This document shows, in pieces, positions 1-14,154 of a DNA stretch of 64,000 bases; within the stretch, counting starts at the first letter, position 1, and every line of letters begins with the position of its first letter. Below the pieces are notes generated by a model. The model had not been told where the DNA came from. It ran no database searches and saw only the letters and a list, made by a program, of their open reading frames with translations. The translations under genes were made by a program, and so were the position numbers. Origin of the DNA: Toxotes chatareus (taxonomy: Eukaryota; Chordata; Actinopteri; Toxotidae); contig CM028896.1 in NCBI GenBank assembly GCA_016801885.1, forward strand, positions 3,410,001 through 3,474,000, in the 5' to 3' direction.

Positions 1-61
1 TAGAAAAAAATAAAAGCTGTTTCTCTGAATGGGACACTGACATCTCACCCCTGTCTCTCAG

Positions 62-3000
62 GTGAAGTGCTATGTGAGCCTCCCAACAACCGTCTGGACA
101 AATTCAAAGGGACCCTGACTCTGAATGGACAGACCTACGCCTTGGACAACGACAAGGTGCTGCTCAGAGGATGTACTCTGAGGAACACTGAGTGGTGCTT
201 CGGTCTGGTGATCTTCGGAGGTAACCTCTCTCACTACAGTAGCTGTTAGTATAGCAGCTGTGTTATGCGTAGTGTAATGAATGAGCCACAAATTGTCACT
301 TTTGGCTCCAAACAGCTATTTATTCTGGTTACAAGGGAATGAAAGTCAAGAGTCAAGACTTTGCTTTGGTGAGTTAAATCCAGAATCCATCAGCCTGTTC
401 AACCGAGTAAAGAAAATCATTAAACGAAACTAAAGAAACAAAATGAGAAACTGTGTAAGCAGCTATAAGGTACAGACAGGCATGTTTTAATTAATGGGTA
501 ATGCCTCAGGCTCAAAGAAGCAGCATTGTAAACTCAATAACTATACTCAACAACTATAGCATTTAACCTATAAGCCCCTGTGCATTGTTTGTTAAGAAAT
601 CACATTATGTGATGTTGAGACAAAATGTGTAACTCACAATGCTAAACAAATACAAAGCTTCACTGAACATTGGATATTAATCCATTTTAGGCAGATTTTC
701 CCTTCAAAACAGTCACAGCAGATACTGAAGACTTTCCTCTGTCTGCACGATTGTTGAATATCTCCAGGTCCCGACACCAAGCTGATGCAGAACAGTGGAA
801 AGACAACATTCAAACGGACGAGCATCGATCACCTGATGAATGTTCTGGTTTTGTGTGTGAGTTTGACATCCAGGCATTTCTTCCACTTACAAGATCAAGA
901 AATAAATCTCATCCCCTCACTCATTCCTAATCCAGCACAAGCCGCTAACAGTCATCGATTACGGCCCCATTACCTTCATAAAAGCATTCACTTTTGAAGT
1001 TCAGTTTGGTTTTTAACCTGGTCAATATTATCAATAGAATATTTTCAAATTGAATCATGGAGATGTGTCATGTCTTTAATCTATCAGATCTTTGGTTTCC
1101 TGGCGGCCATGTGCTCCATTCTGGCCATCGGCAATGCAATCTGGGAGGTGAGGGAGGGCTCGGTGTTCACAGCTTTCCTCCCTCGTGAGCCGGGGACTGA
1201 TGCTGCTCTCTCATCCTTCCTCTCCTTCTGGTCCTACGTCATCGTACTCAACACGGTGGTGCCCATTTCTCTCTATGTCAGGTATGTTCAAGCCCGGAAA
1301 GGTGACAGAATCACAGAGAAGCTAAAGTTACCATGACAAGTATCAGATCTGTTCTTTTCTTCGTGTGTTCCTGCATGCCTCTCGTTTCGACGTCTCTTAC
1401 CCCTCCTGTGCTTGGATGCCAGCGTGGAGATCATCCGCCTGGGGAACAGCTTCTACATAGACTGGGACAGGAAGATGTATTACCCAAAGAATGACACTCC
1501 TGCCCAGGCGAGGACTACCACCCTCAATGAGGAGCTCGGACAGATCAAATACATCTTCAGCGACAAGACTGGAACCCTGACGCAGAACATCATGACTTTC
1601 AACAAGTGCTCAATCAATGGGAAAAGTTACGGTGAGCTGCTCTGCTCATATATATATATAAAAAAAAAAAAACTACAGTGTTGAATGGACACACCAGCAT
1701 AGGGCAAAAAACTGATTTCAGAGCATATTTCTCTGTTGTTCAGGGGAGCTGTTTGACTTTTCTGGACAAAGAGTGGAAATAACAGAGGTGAGAGAAGCAC
1801 ACTGATACATGATCACAGACTTTTGTTGAATTATGTGTAACTGCTCCAACACTTCTTCTGCTTCTTTTTCTTTGCAGAAGACAGAGAGAGTGGACTTCAC
1901 CTGGAACCATCTGGCTGATCCAAAGTTCATCTTTCACGACCACAGTCTGGTGGAGCTGGTGAGGCAGGGAAACCTGGAGGCTCAAGCCTTCTTCCGCTTG
2001 CTGGCTCTCTGCCACACTGTCATGCCAGAGGAGAAGAAAGAGGGTGAGCATCCTCTAATGGACACCTTTATTACTGCATGGCAAGTGTCTGCAAAGGCTT
2101 TAAACAAGCGTATTACATTACTTGTGTTAACCAAATGGGTGTAGCACGTTGTGTGTTGTCCTAACAGTGCTCAGTCCTGAATAATACAAATTCCTTTTAT
2201 TCTTTATTTATTATCTTACTAACTGTGCTTCCAAGAAGTATTAAAGCCATAATGTGTGATTTGAAAATGTCAGACAGCGATGCACCCATCACACAAATGT
2301 CCTTATTTAACTTCTCTGTCTCCCTTTCCTCTCATCCATTCACCCCCTCTCTCTTGTCATTCTCATCTCTGGGCAGGGGAGCTCATCTACCAGGCTCAGT
2401 CTCCCGATGAAGGCGCTCTGGTGACGGCAGCAAGAAACTTTGGGTTCGTGTTCCGCTCACGCACACCAGAGACCATCACGGTCGTGGAGATGGGAAAACA
2501 AGTCATCTATGAACTTCTGGCTGTTCTTGACTTCAACAATGTCCGCAAGAGGATGTCAGTCATAGGTGAGAGAAAGAAGATGGTTCCCATGTTTGTGGAA
2601 ATGACATAAGATGAAATCTGTCATAGCAATAATCATAGCAACACTACCAAGTTTTTATGTGAGGCCCCATGCCTCTGTCCCTGCTAAATGGCTTTCACTA
2701 TGATTTCCAGTCTGCAGCCCTGAGGGCAAGTTGACTCTCTACTGCAAAGGCGCAGACACCATCATCTATGAAAGACTGCACCCGACCTGTAGCAAACTGA
2801 TGGAAGTCACCACTGGACACCTCAACGTGAGTGATGTGGTTGCATTGTTAGTGTGTATTCTGATATAAAACTGTGTAAAAGATGTCAGGATTTGTGTTTC
2901 GTAACTGCTTTGAATTCTCCAGGAGTACGCAGGCGATGGCCTCCGCACGCTGGTTCTGGCCTACAAGGACTTGGATGAGGTCTACATGGCTGACTGGAGA

Positions 3001-6000
3001 AAGCGCCACCATGACGCCAGCACCGCCATGGAAGGACGAGAGGAGAGACTTGATGAACTTTATGAAGAGATAGAGAAAGACCTTCTGGTTAGTCCTTAGA
3101 CACATTGCTAGATAGTTTATGGCTGGTTCACTTCTTGGTTGGTAGTTTGGCTGTGTACTTTTTGAAGAAAAAAAAAAGAAAAAATAATTTTTATCTTGCT
3201 GCATAATACATGAAAAGAATAATGATGAAACAAGAAATGAGGACATAATGCCTCAACAGAAAGATCTACTGTGCAAACAGAGGTAGAACATTAGCAACAA
3301 TGTGTCGGGATGCCTCCAATTTATTTTGCTTTAAATATACAGTATTGTAATAATAATACACAATAATACAAATCCTTGTCACATTATTCCTTGTCACATT
3401 ACCACACTGTTGTTTTTTAGCTGTTGGGAGCGACAGCTGTGGAGGACAAGCTGCAGGACGGCGTGCCACAAACCATAGAGCAACTGGCTAAAGCAGACAT
3501 CAAAATCTGGGTGTTAACTGGAGATAAACAAGGTTAGTGTAGTAACATATGGGTGATTTTACACAGTGATTTAATGCGAAATATATTCTCATATCTCATT
3601 GTTAATCTGTGTGTCAGGAACTCAGGGTGGCCAGTTTCAAAAAGTTCACATGACGCATCTAAACACACTGCTTGTGTAAATGAACTCAGGGTCAGAGTTA
3701 GTGGACATTTAGCATGTTTGACAGATGAATTGCACCACTTTGACTGTAAATATTGACATTTTGAAACAGAGACGGCGGAGAATATCGGCTATTCCTGCAA
3801 CATGCTGAGAGAGGAGATGAAGGAGATTTTCATTGTGGCAGCTAACACGGCTGAAGGAGTCAAAGAGGAGCTACAGTAAGTCAGACAGATACAAAAGACT
3901 GTAACAAATGCAGTGTCTGTTGAAAATTTGGAGAAGTTTTATTTAATAGATCATTTTCCAAACTCAACATACTTCAAATAAGTGGGGTAAAAATGGCCAG
4001 TAATACACGAAACACAATCCGACACACATTTGACACAGAAGTAAACAAAGGCAGGCTTTTCACTTCTACCTACTGACCCTGGATTACGTAAATTGGCTGA
4101 AAGCTTTGCTCTGCCTTTTAATGTTTCCAGGTGATTGTCTTTAAAACAAAAAACTGTGTTTGTATTTCAAATATGCACACGATGGCTACATCCCAACTCT
4201 TGATACCAAGTATTGCTTTTATTACAGCCCCATGTGCACCAGTTTGCCACGTGGAGAAATCCAAAGCTCAACAGGCTGGCTTTGCCAAGTTACAGTTGTG
4301 ATGCTTTTATTGGACAGTCGCTTTTTAAGGGTGGGGTTTAACGAATAGTGAATTGACCTTTCACGAAACACACTCATGTTTCCCTTAATAATTATTAGGA
4401 TTAAAGTGGTAAAGATTTTCCACATTACTGACACTCTTTCAAAAGGAGGAGGCCTTTTACAGAGCCAGTGAAGGAGACATTATGTTTACTAGCATTAAGA
4501 GGTGGAACGGCTGATAAATGTTTACAATTAAACTCAACACTGGCATGTGATACTTAAGCCCTGCTGGCAATGAGTTCATGTTAAATTATTTGTCCCAAAC
4601 ATATAATTGCAAAAAAACAGTCATACAAAATTTCAGAGCTTTTTATCAACTCACCCAACCACCTCCATGTCCTGCTTTTTTCAGGAATGCAAGAAGGAAA
4701 ATGTGTCCTGAGGCATCGGAGGAGCCATCGGTGATAAAGGCCCGTGCAGGCCTGTTTTGGCTTAAGACAACAGAGACTGTGCTGGATGAGAAGGTGGATG
4801 GAGATTATGGCCTAGTTATAAATGGGCACAGTCTGGTAAGAAGGATGTTTTTTTTTTATTGTTTTTTTTTCTGGGCACATTACTAAGCTGTGTGTCCCCC
4901 TTTGTATCTAAATGTCCTCGATCTAGAAAAAAATCACCGTGGATGTCCCAGTTTTTATTTAAGTTACCTAACCAGGCACAAAAATAAATCAATAGCTGCA
5001 AAGTCACCGCATTGTTGGGGGATGGATTGTACAGCTAAAACAAACATAGGCTTTTGTTGAGGGGACTTGATTCATACCTCACTATGGTAATCCCCTCTGT
5101 CCTTTCGTCCTCAGGCCTTTGCTCTGGAGAAGAACCTGCAGCTGGAGCTGCTGAGGACAGCGTGCATGTGTCAGACGGTGATTTGCTGCAGGGTCACCCC
5201 TCTACAGAAGGCCCAGGTGGTTCAGCTGGTCAAGAAATACAAGCAGGCTGTCACTCTGGCCATTGGGGACGGGGCCAATGATGTTAGCATGATCAAGGGT
5301 AAGCTCATTCCACTCAGATGGAGGTGAATGAGAGCAGAGCTGGATTTGCTGCAAAACCAACCAGCTGGAAAATAGTTAGCATTACTCGTGTAAATTCAAA
5401 TTCTTATTTTCCTGTCTGTCCTTCAGCTGCTCATATCGGTGTGGGTATCAGTGGGCAGGAGGGCATGCAGGCAGTCCTCTCCAGTGACTACTCCTTTGCC
5501 CAGTTCCGTTACCTTCAGCGCCTCCTCCTGGTGCATGGTCGCTGGTCCTACCTACGCATGTGCAAGTTCCTCCGATATTTCTTTTACAAAAACTTCACCT
5601 TCACCTTTGTGCATTTCTGGTATGCCTTCTTCTGTGGCTTCTCTGCACAGGTGAGGAACACTTATTTTACTGACAGTGTGTCATATAATTGAATGAGTCA
5701 CATGCAATGTGAAAGAAATAAGTGAAGTCACAAAGGTATTGATACTGATATTTGTTGTTGTTGTTCATAGACTGTGTATGATGAGTGGTTCATCACCTTG
5801 TACAACCTGGTTTACACAGCTCTTCCCGTCCTTGGCATGAGCCTCTTTGACCAGGTATGTGACTGAAATAGTCAATATTCTGAAAGCACTCAGACACTCA
5901 ATTCTACATTCAATATTTTTTGAGTTTAATGTCATATAATTTATATTTGGCTCACACCCTAGCATCTGTATCCCTCTCTATTATCTCTTCTCTCTCCCTC

Positions 6001-7207
6001 TAATCCTCTGCTTCTGCAGGATGTGAATGACCGCTGGAGCTTCCAGTATCCTCAGCTCTACTCTCCAGGACAGCAGAACCTCTACTTCAGTAAGAAAGCC
6101 TTTGTGCGCTGTATGGTGCACAGTTGCTACAGCTCCCTCGTCCTCTTCTTTGTCCCATGGGCCGCGATGCGTGACACGGTCCGTGATGACGGCAAAGACA
6201 TTGCTGACTATCAGTCCTTCGCTTTACTGGCGCAGACGTGTCTGCTTTTTGTGGTGAACACACAGGTGAAGAATACAACCCCTGTCACCAGAAGCATCAC
6301 AATAAGCTATGGTTGCAGGATGTTTGCACCAATGTGATGAAGTACGACACTGTGGATGAAAATGTGCACCAGGATTTAAACAAACTTTTTACTTATACTT
6401 TTCAGCTGTGTCTGGACACTCATTACTGGACAGCAGTGAACCAGTTTTTTGTGTGGGGCAGCCTGGCCGCCTATTTCGCCGTCACTTTCACCATGTTCAG
6501 CAACGGCATGTTCCTCATCTTCACTTCCGCTTTCCCCTTCATTGGTGAGTAGCTTCAGCTCGTGAGCTGTGAGCTTGTTGGCGCCCACTTCTCATCTGTC
6601 TGATTCTAACTACTGCTCTGATGTTTTTGGGCATCCAGGCACCGCAAGAAACTCTCTGAACCAGCCTAACGTTTGGCTGACCATATTCCTGACTTCCCTC
6701 CTTTGTATCCTTCCTGTGGTGGCTTTCCGCTTCATCCTCATTCAGCTTCGGCCCACCATTAACGACAAGGTGAGTGGAGACATGACAGAGACTATATAAA
6801 ACCATCATGTCTTTTATGCAATCCATCAATTCACATCATTATAAAAATATCAAAAATTAAAAGAAAGTGTTCTGACTTAATAAATGTACTCATATTAAGA
6901 ATTTTACATGAGAGACTTGTCCCCTGTGTCTCCCCTTTAGGTGAGGTATAAGGTGCGAAAGGAGGGGTTGCCAGCTCCTGCACCTCGCCGCCCACCAACC
7001 AGGCGTGTCAGCACCCGTCGGTCGGGCTACGCCTTCTCTCACTCCCAGGGCTATGGCGACCTGGTGACATCTCGAAGGTTCCTGCTGAAAAGACCCGTGA
7101 GGAGTCGACCGGCCCTGTTCACCCAAACAGACTCTCCTCTGGCTCTGAATCAGCCACAGCACTACCGCACCATCACAGAGGAGCCGGAGGAGTCGGCGAG
7201 CCCTTAG
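62..7207 (+). CDS. ATP8B-class P4-ATPase (phospholipid flippase), 3' 19 exons; probably atp8b5-type, 5' end outside window
   Basis: Catalytic subunit of an aminophospholipid/phosphatidylcholine-type flippase of plasma or Golgi membranes, by family knowledge. Coding exons, all with AG/GT borders and matching phases: 62-220, 768-856, 1088-1281, 1423-1631, 1744-1787, 1878-2043, 2377-2565, 2711-2826, 2923-3087, 3421-3532, 3770-3875, 4685-4835, 5115-5298, 5427-5650, 5771-5854, 6020-6265, 6406-6544, 6639-6769, 6941-7207 (stop TAG). They join into 990 codons without a break; the family has about 1,200, so the first ~200 residues (including the DGET loop) lie upstream. Visible motifs: PISL of TM4 in exon 3; DKTGTLT with the phosphorylated Asp at 1562-1564; KGAD in exon 8; TGDK at the end of exon 10; GDGANDVSMIK at the end of exon 13; RRSGYAFSH in the C-tail. 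Every catalytic motif visible is intact. Paralogue choice is inference: linkage to lpar1 favours atp8b5, and atp8b2/3/4 remain possible. Confidence 0.93.
1562..1576 (+). other. P-type ATPase phosphorylation motif (DKTGT)
   Basis: Codons in exon 4 of the flippase read D-K-T-G-T, followed by L-T. The Asp codon at 1562-1564 is the residue that forms the aspartyl-phosphate intermediate in all P-type ATPases. It is preserved, so this gene copy looks catalytically competent. Confidence 0.95.
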
Positions 7208-10200
7208 ACAGGAGCTGTGCAGGAACCACTGCAGAGAGTGCGTGGGACCAACATAAAAAGCTTTCATGCTGGAGCTCAGCTCAAGCTCATGAGAGGAATC
7301 ACAGGGTATTGTTCACTACCTGGATTGTTTCCAGGCCAAAGTTTTACACTTAAAACTGAGTCTGACTTTAACTTAAGACTTTTTTTTCTAATGGATGAAT
7401 GTTCTTATCTCAGCACAGACAGCCTTAAAGGACTACACTGGTGGTTCTTCCACCTCAATAAGTTCAACTGTCATTCACTGTGATGGATCTTCTATCTCAG
7501 GCATGATTTAATATTGGTAGATAAATAAACAGTCTGAGAAGTACAGTCAGAATAAAAAGCACATTTTAAGCTAAAATTGCAATAAGATTAACACTGTGTC
7601 ATGCACATCAAAATTTTACAATATTGTTATTCTTAAGAGATTGTTAAGTTAAATGTTTTTAAAAGTTGCCACTGGCTGATCTGGAGAAAACTGGATTACC
7701 ACAGTGCCTGCGACATGAAGTTGCATTTTGTACCTTTTGATTTTTTTTTTTTCCCTCAAGTGAATTGTCAACGCTCAGGGTGTCATTCTCAGAAAGGATA
7801 AAACATTAATTTCACTTTTCCTTGAAATCTATGACGAGTCTATCACCACTCTGATGTTTACATAAAGATTTCTAAACATTGTCTTATTACAGTTATGCTC
7901 TGTGTCGATAATCCGTTTGTTGTTTTAATATTCAGTCGTTCATGAAGGTAAAAACCTCACCAGCTACCACTTCATCGCAGTGTTTTTGACGTACAGCTAG
8001 GGGTCAGTGTTGCAGTTTTCAACTTTCCAGAACCAGTATAATGAAGATCGAGTAGTGGTTAAAGTGTCATACTAGAGACAGAGCATGGACCAGCGGACGG
8101 CGCGTATCAGCACATAAAATACTTTTTGTTTTCAGTCCTGGCACATATTTTGCTGTTGTGACCTTCGTTTTATCACGATAATGAAGGTCAACATGAGATT
8201 TGTTTGTTGCCTGATAGAAGTTTTGACTGAATTGTTCAAATTTCTTCACAGGAGATTGTGAATAAAACAAATAACCTGGTTGACTAGTGGAGTAATTTCT
8301 TTAGTTACTTTGGAAATTCAATTCTTTTCTTTAAATATCATATTTTTAAAAAAAAAAAGAAGGGATCTTTCATTCACTAGACCAATATCGTTATTACATC
8401 AGATAGGACACACCTGTGCTTTTCCATGCAAGCACACATAGGAAGTGCAGTTCACAATTGCGGTTTCCAAGGTCCACATTCATGGAAAGTTTCAAAGGTA
8501 CAACAGATCACAAAAACTGGAGATAAATTAGAACAGGATTTAAAAGAAACAGAAATACACATTGTAAGTAGACTCCCTTGTGTACCTCATTTGTCCCCAT
8601 TTTGCACTCTTGGCCTGATTGTGTGTGCTGTGTGTGTGTTCCAGCCTGAGTGTGGTGACCTAGATTCTTCCCACCAACTCACCTACACACCTGACAGTCA
8701 TCACATCATCAACCCCCACCTCCAATCTGCTGTACTTAAGGAACTGCTCTTCACTCCATTCTCTGCCTGTTTGTCAGCTCACCTACAGTGGTGGTAACAT
8801 GTGGCCGACTCTCTTTAGAAACCCTCTCTGTGTTGAATTTACCTTGTCTGCACCCTGGGGTTCATTATTTATTTCTTCCCTATGAGCTCAGTGTCTCACC
8901 TGTTTCTGGCCCAAATTCTGCATTTTGGGCCCTTTAAAGAACCTGACTAAACATAATGGGAATGTCATCACACAGGGTTCTAGAAATTAAGATCTGCTGG
9001 TTTTTGTTTCAATGTTAGCTTTGTTTCAGACACCAGATAACCTTTGTCATTTCACCACAGGTAAAACAAGGCAGATTGATAGGCAGAAAAACGACAGGCT
9101 GATAGAAACATCCATACAGTACAAACCTGCATGCATACACTTTGGGTCATGGTGCACAGGGTTGTCAGAATCTAAAAATCAGTGTAAATATTTCATAACC
9201 TGCCCTCTTTTAAGATGCTTCAACCCAAACCTCTTCCAGATCTGTTTGCATTATGTATGCAGCTGTGTGCACTTTCACTCTCTTCTTGCTTATGTTTCCT
9301 CACACTCACACTCCCTGTACATGCAGACTGTGCATCTGCAGACACACACACATACACCGCATTCAGCCCACAACTGCAGTGTCCTCTGGGACAGTGAGTG
9401 ATGACATCACTGGCGGAGGGCTGCCCCCGTATGGCGTGTATCCAGAAGAGCTTTCAGTTTGCTTTCTGATCCACAAGAAACATGTTGGTGTATATTGCAG
9501 TTTATGGGTTTGTGTGTTCTTTGAATGAGAATGTGCTTTGCAGATAAAAAAAAAACTATATAATATTCCCCCCAAAAAAAGGTCAGTAACAGGTTTGCAG
9601 AAAAGCCAATGCCTGAAGAGATGAAGCAGAAGAACAAATTTCTTCCAAAAATACATCAAAACTGATATAAAATCAAAAAAAAGTTTTTACAAGTCTTAGA
9701 GTTTGCTGATCTAATCTCCTTACTTGCAGATTGACAAATATCCATGTACATCTAACATTATGCACCTGAATACCGTATAGGTTCAGCATGAGGGTTAAAA
9801 AAAAATGATAATAATAAAACCAAGCTAATATAGCATCTTTGCCATCCAGTTTAACCCTAGCCCACTGCTCCTCCCCTTATGGCCATGCACCATACTCAGC
9901 AAGCTCCACAGTGAAGGTCACTGCATGATCCCACAGTATGGAACAGGAATGAGGACTGGCATGCTGTATAAATAGCCTGCCTGTGTGGCACACCCTAACC
10001 GCAATCATGACATAGTATACCGACACTGTTACCATGAACTTCCTCAGGATTTCATGAAACAACGTAAGATTGTGTTTCAGATTAACAACCAAAGTCCATT
10101 ATAACTGAAAAAGATCAACTACAAGGAGCACTGAAAAAAAAAATCAACTGTTAAATCCTTTATGCTATTAAAACACACTTATACATTTACTGTGCCAAGA

Positions 10201-13200
10201 ACAAACAGCAGTTTGATTCAGAATGAATGTTTTTTTTTATGCTCATATAAGACACAGAAACTAGAATGAATCAGGGTCAAAGAAAGGAGAAGATTGTTGG
10301 GACTCAAAGCACAGTGAGCGACGTGCTTGTAAGCATTGTGGCAAAGACACACAAAAGCAAATATGAATAGACACATGCCTACACCGTCTGATATCATCAT
10401 ACAGTCCCCTTAGGTCAAAGTTCAGCAGTAGCCTGGTTTGACACTGTCGGCTTCTGTAAGAGGAGACAGCAGACTGAACTTCAAGAGAAAGAGAATTTCA
10501 CACTTGGCCGTCCAGCTTGGACTGAGGATCACTGTGTGTTTCAATTTACCAGGCAATGGTCTTCTGCTCTGTGGAGCAAGAGTCTGAACACATTTTCAAA
10601 TGAAACAAACAGGTGTAATAAACATTTTAACAGTATTAGAGCGCATTTCTGAAGAAAACACCAAGCTCCAGATAAAACTTCTTAGCTGCCCTCTGGATAG
10701 CTCCTCATGGTTTACTCTCTGGCTTTTTGTCTATTGCTGCCATCCTGTCACATCAAAAATTTCCCCATGACTAGCATTTTGATCAATGACAAGGGATCTT
10801 GAAATCAAATGATCATATTTTCAATTAACTCTGGAACATTAACAGTGTCTGTGGATGACTCAATTTTTTTTAGTTTGCTCAAATTCTACAATTAAAGACA
10901 AATTGTTTTTCTTTTATACAACAAATCAAAATCAAATGGGCAGATTGTTCTGAAATGAGCACGCTCTGTCTCTCCAGAGGATAAAACCAAACAGCGAAAC
11001 AGTGAGTAGAAATTCTCTATAAGCCCTGTAAAGCTGAGTGGAGCCAATGATCTGACCCCAACTGCATGTAACCACACCCACATTTACTACCAATAGCACA
11101 TGATTAGCTGTCACAGATCATTTTAGGGTGTTGATGGGAAGGCTTTGTTCACTCCAAACAAGCAGTGTTTGTGAAGAGCCAGAGAGAGGGCTGTTTCCAA
11201 ATTAGACCATGGATTCAGTGTTAAGACTTTTGCCTTAACAGAGATCAAACTTTGCCCCAACTGTGGCTTAACTGTTTAGATGTTTGACAAATGGCGTGTG
11301 TATGTGTGTGAGATAGAGAGTGGCATACAAAGAAAGAGAGATAGATAGATGTGTAGGTGGAATGTAAGTGGTGTCAGTTGTAAGCCTTGTGTCTAAATAA
11401 AGGATTACCTTCAACCTTAGAAAGTGCACACACTCCCAGCTTCCACATTAGCAGTGCAGGAGTGAGGGAGAGTGCTGCATTTACACTCCGCAAAACCAAC
11501 ATGCATGACCCAGAAGGTTATGTGAGTTAGTCAGTTAGTTAGTTAGTTAGTGTGCTTTCAGTGTAAACAGAGCCTCTACATAACATCATGTTTTGTTATA
11601 TTTGGCTCTCTGCACTTGGGCAAACAAGCAAAAGATCCCTGAACTTGCGTTTTGAAACAGAAAAGACACTAGAAATCATGTGCCTTACAGATGGGGCCGA
11701 GTTCTACTGACCCCATTTAAAGTGGGTCAGATGAGTCCCCCCAAAGGACTTGTTTGGCTAAGAGGTGCATGGAGTTAATCCTCCAAAGGTTCAGGGTTCA
11801 ATATCCAAGGGGAGGCTCATGCAAGTATTAGTCACTTTGGATGGAGGGGTCTCCCAAATATGGAGCAGGGATCACATTTCACAGACAGTCACATTAACAT
11901 GTAGATGGCACACAGCGGCTGGTCAACATGGGAAACCTCTTAGTAGTACTATTAAACTGGCAAAATGTGTGTCTTTTATTACTTAAAAATTTTGATCTAC
12001 ATTTTTTTTTATTTATAGATCGTTGTTGCTGTGGTGTTCACTTGTTTTATTCTTCTAAAGCCTTCTTGCTCATTCACATTAAATAATTTATTTGTGTTTG
12101 TTGATTGTCATTCTTTTGTAAGTCATTACTGTGCATGAGTTGAACTCTTCTATTCGCCATAACACCTAATTTACAGATGCAAACAAATCCCTCTTTCTTT
12201 CTATAGCGCATCTTCCCTCCCTCTTTCAGTACTGCTTATGTTTGGTTTTATCCTCTGATGGTTAAAGTTCGATTTGTGCATGAACACTGTTCACAGCAGA
12301 GTCACCTTCAGCAGTGAGCTGAGTGGAGTTGACAAGCTGGCATGAAAATATGCCTGTTAATGACGCTTCGCCTGCATGAGCCACCTCTGAGCCAGCTGGC
12401 CTCAAAACAAGGTCTTGGTTTCTGGTTTGATTTGCAGAAATTTCTAGATAAAATTTCTAAATGAAAAAGATCTACATATCAGCTTAAAAAGTTTTTTTTT
12501 TTTCTCAGTGCATTGCCTCACAAAACTGAGTCTGTCAGTGTTAAGTTTATTTGTTTGTTGCAACAGCAGTAAATGATTCACAGAAATTTAGACAGCAACA
12601 GCACAACATTTGTACATGTTGGCACTTGGTTGAAAAATTATTAAATCTGCCATATTGAGTTGTGAATCTATTCATTTTCAAAAATAATGAGTAAAGCAAT
12701 GGAGTTCAAACCCCCTCATCCAAACATGTTGCACATATTAAATAATATCTTTAGAATTTAAACATATATTTATGTATGTTAAACTTCTTTCAGTGACCAT
12801 TAACCTGTATAGGAAACACATTCCCAACTATGATGGACTTGGAAGATTTATTTATTTGGTGACCAACTCCATCTTCATGACATTCAAGAACAGTATTATC
12901 TTCAGATTATTGCATATTAAGATACTCTGACACGATCTGAGATATTGAGGCTATAGTCTACACTGATAAAGAACTTAAACTGACAGTATAAGTTTGAGAA
13001 ATAATGAACGGACTGTAATTAATTCAGTAAAAGTTGTACTGAAATAAAGAAAATAGTGGCCGTCAAAGACTCAATTTTCAATACATTGCAGCACATTAAT
13101 AGAAAAACCATTTTTAAAAGGCACAGTCAAAGAACAACAATGGGACAATCTCGCATGCACAGAGTCCCACAGGATAAAAGCAGCATCAAAGTTACAACTA

Positions 13201-14154
13201 TATCACAGTTTAGTGGTAAACACATTACAATACCTGGTGTAACACCAGCAATACAGTATACAGAACAATTATTGCTTTGATTATTGCTGTAGTAAAAGTG
13301 AACTATGTGCATTTAGTATCATAGATTGCTGGGGAGTATTCAAGCAGCATATGGACAGTATAATAAAGTTTCCATTTATACAAATTAACACTTGCATTAG
13401 ATCACCCACCTTTTAAAGAGGTGCAATTTGCATAATCAAAGATATTGCCCCAGAAAAAAAAGATATTTATGCAATGCTTCTGTCTTTTGATGGCAATTTT
13501 TTTCAGTTCACTGAAAGATCTGCTTAATCTCTGGTTATTAGAGGGCAATCCTCTCAGGAAGGTTCCATTTAGATGACTGACTGATTTATCTCAATAATCA
13601 TGGAAAGTTGCAAGTTGAAAAACATCAGGCATCCAAGTTAAAACTGGGAGAAATATGGTTCAAATTTTACACGTCTATAGCTGTTGTTTCAGCAAACTCT
13701 TTCAGTGTGAAACTAGCTACGTACACTGGAGGGTAGCAAAAATTTATTTCACTATTGATTAACGTGTACATTCATTTCTTTCTGAGGGATTTGGGAAAAA
13801 GAAAAAAAATCTCACATTTCAGAGGCTGGAAATACATTTTTGGCCTTTTTGCAAAAATGTTTTAATGATTAATCAATTATTAGAGTTGATGTTAATTAAT
13901 TTTCTGTTGTAATACTAAAAAACCCAAACTTAGCCCAGTTTTAACATAGACCTGCAGACATCTTTTAATGTATTGATATAGTACATCATATTTTACTGTA
14001 TCATATTTAACTCTACTGCATCATCATTCGAGTCTTGTGATGGGATGTACAGTTTAAATTTGCACTTTATATGGTCCAGTATTCAGTACCAAAGCTTACT
14101 ATACATGTCACTCTCATTCTTCCTCTCACCTCTGCAGCTCCTCTCAAACTCCCT
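7208..14154. other. 3' UTR of the flippase gene, then intergenic gap
   Basis: No coding exon is recognisable here. The flippase 3' UTR starts at 7208. AATAAA signals on the + strand occur at 7524-7529, 7551-7556 and 8261-8266, and any could end the transcript. The rest is AT-rich and holds short TG/CA runs, an AGTT tandem repeat (11526-11551) and a possible Pol III box pair (11755-11806). On the - strand an AATAAA (read as TTTATT at 13743-13748) lies about 400 bp past the stbd1 stop and could be its polyadenylation signal. The two flanking genes converge tail to tail. Confidence 0.6.
11526..11551. repeat. AGTT tetranucleotide microsatellite
   Basis: About six imperfect copies of AGTT in the gap between the flippase and stbd1. 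Confidence 0.8.

Noticed and set aside
2848..3246. 132-codon open frame on the - strand
   Set aside because: Antisense to exon 9 and an intron of the flippase, whose + strand exons match the family residue by residue.
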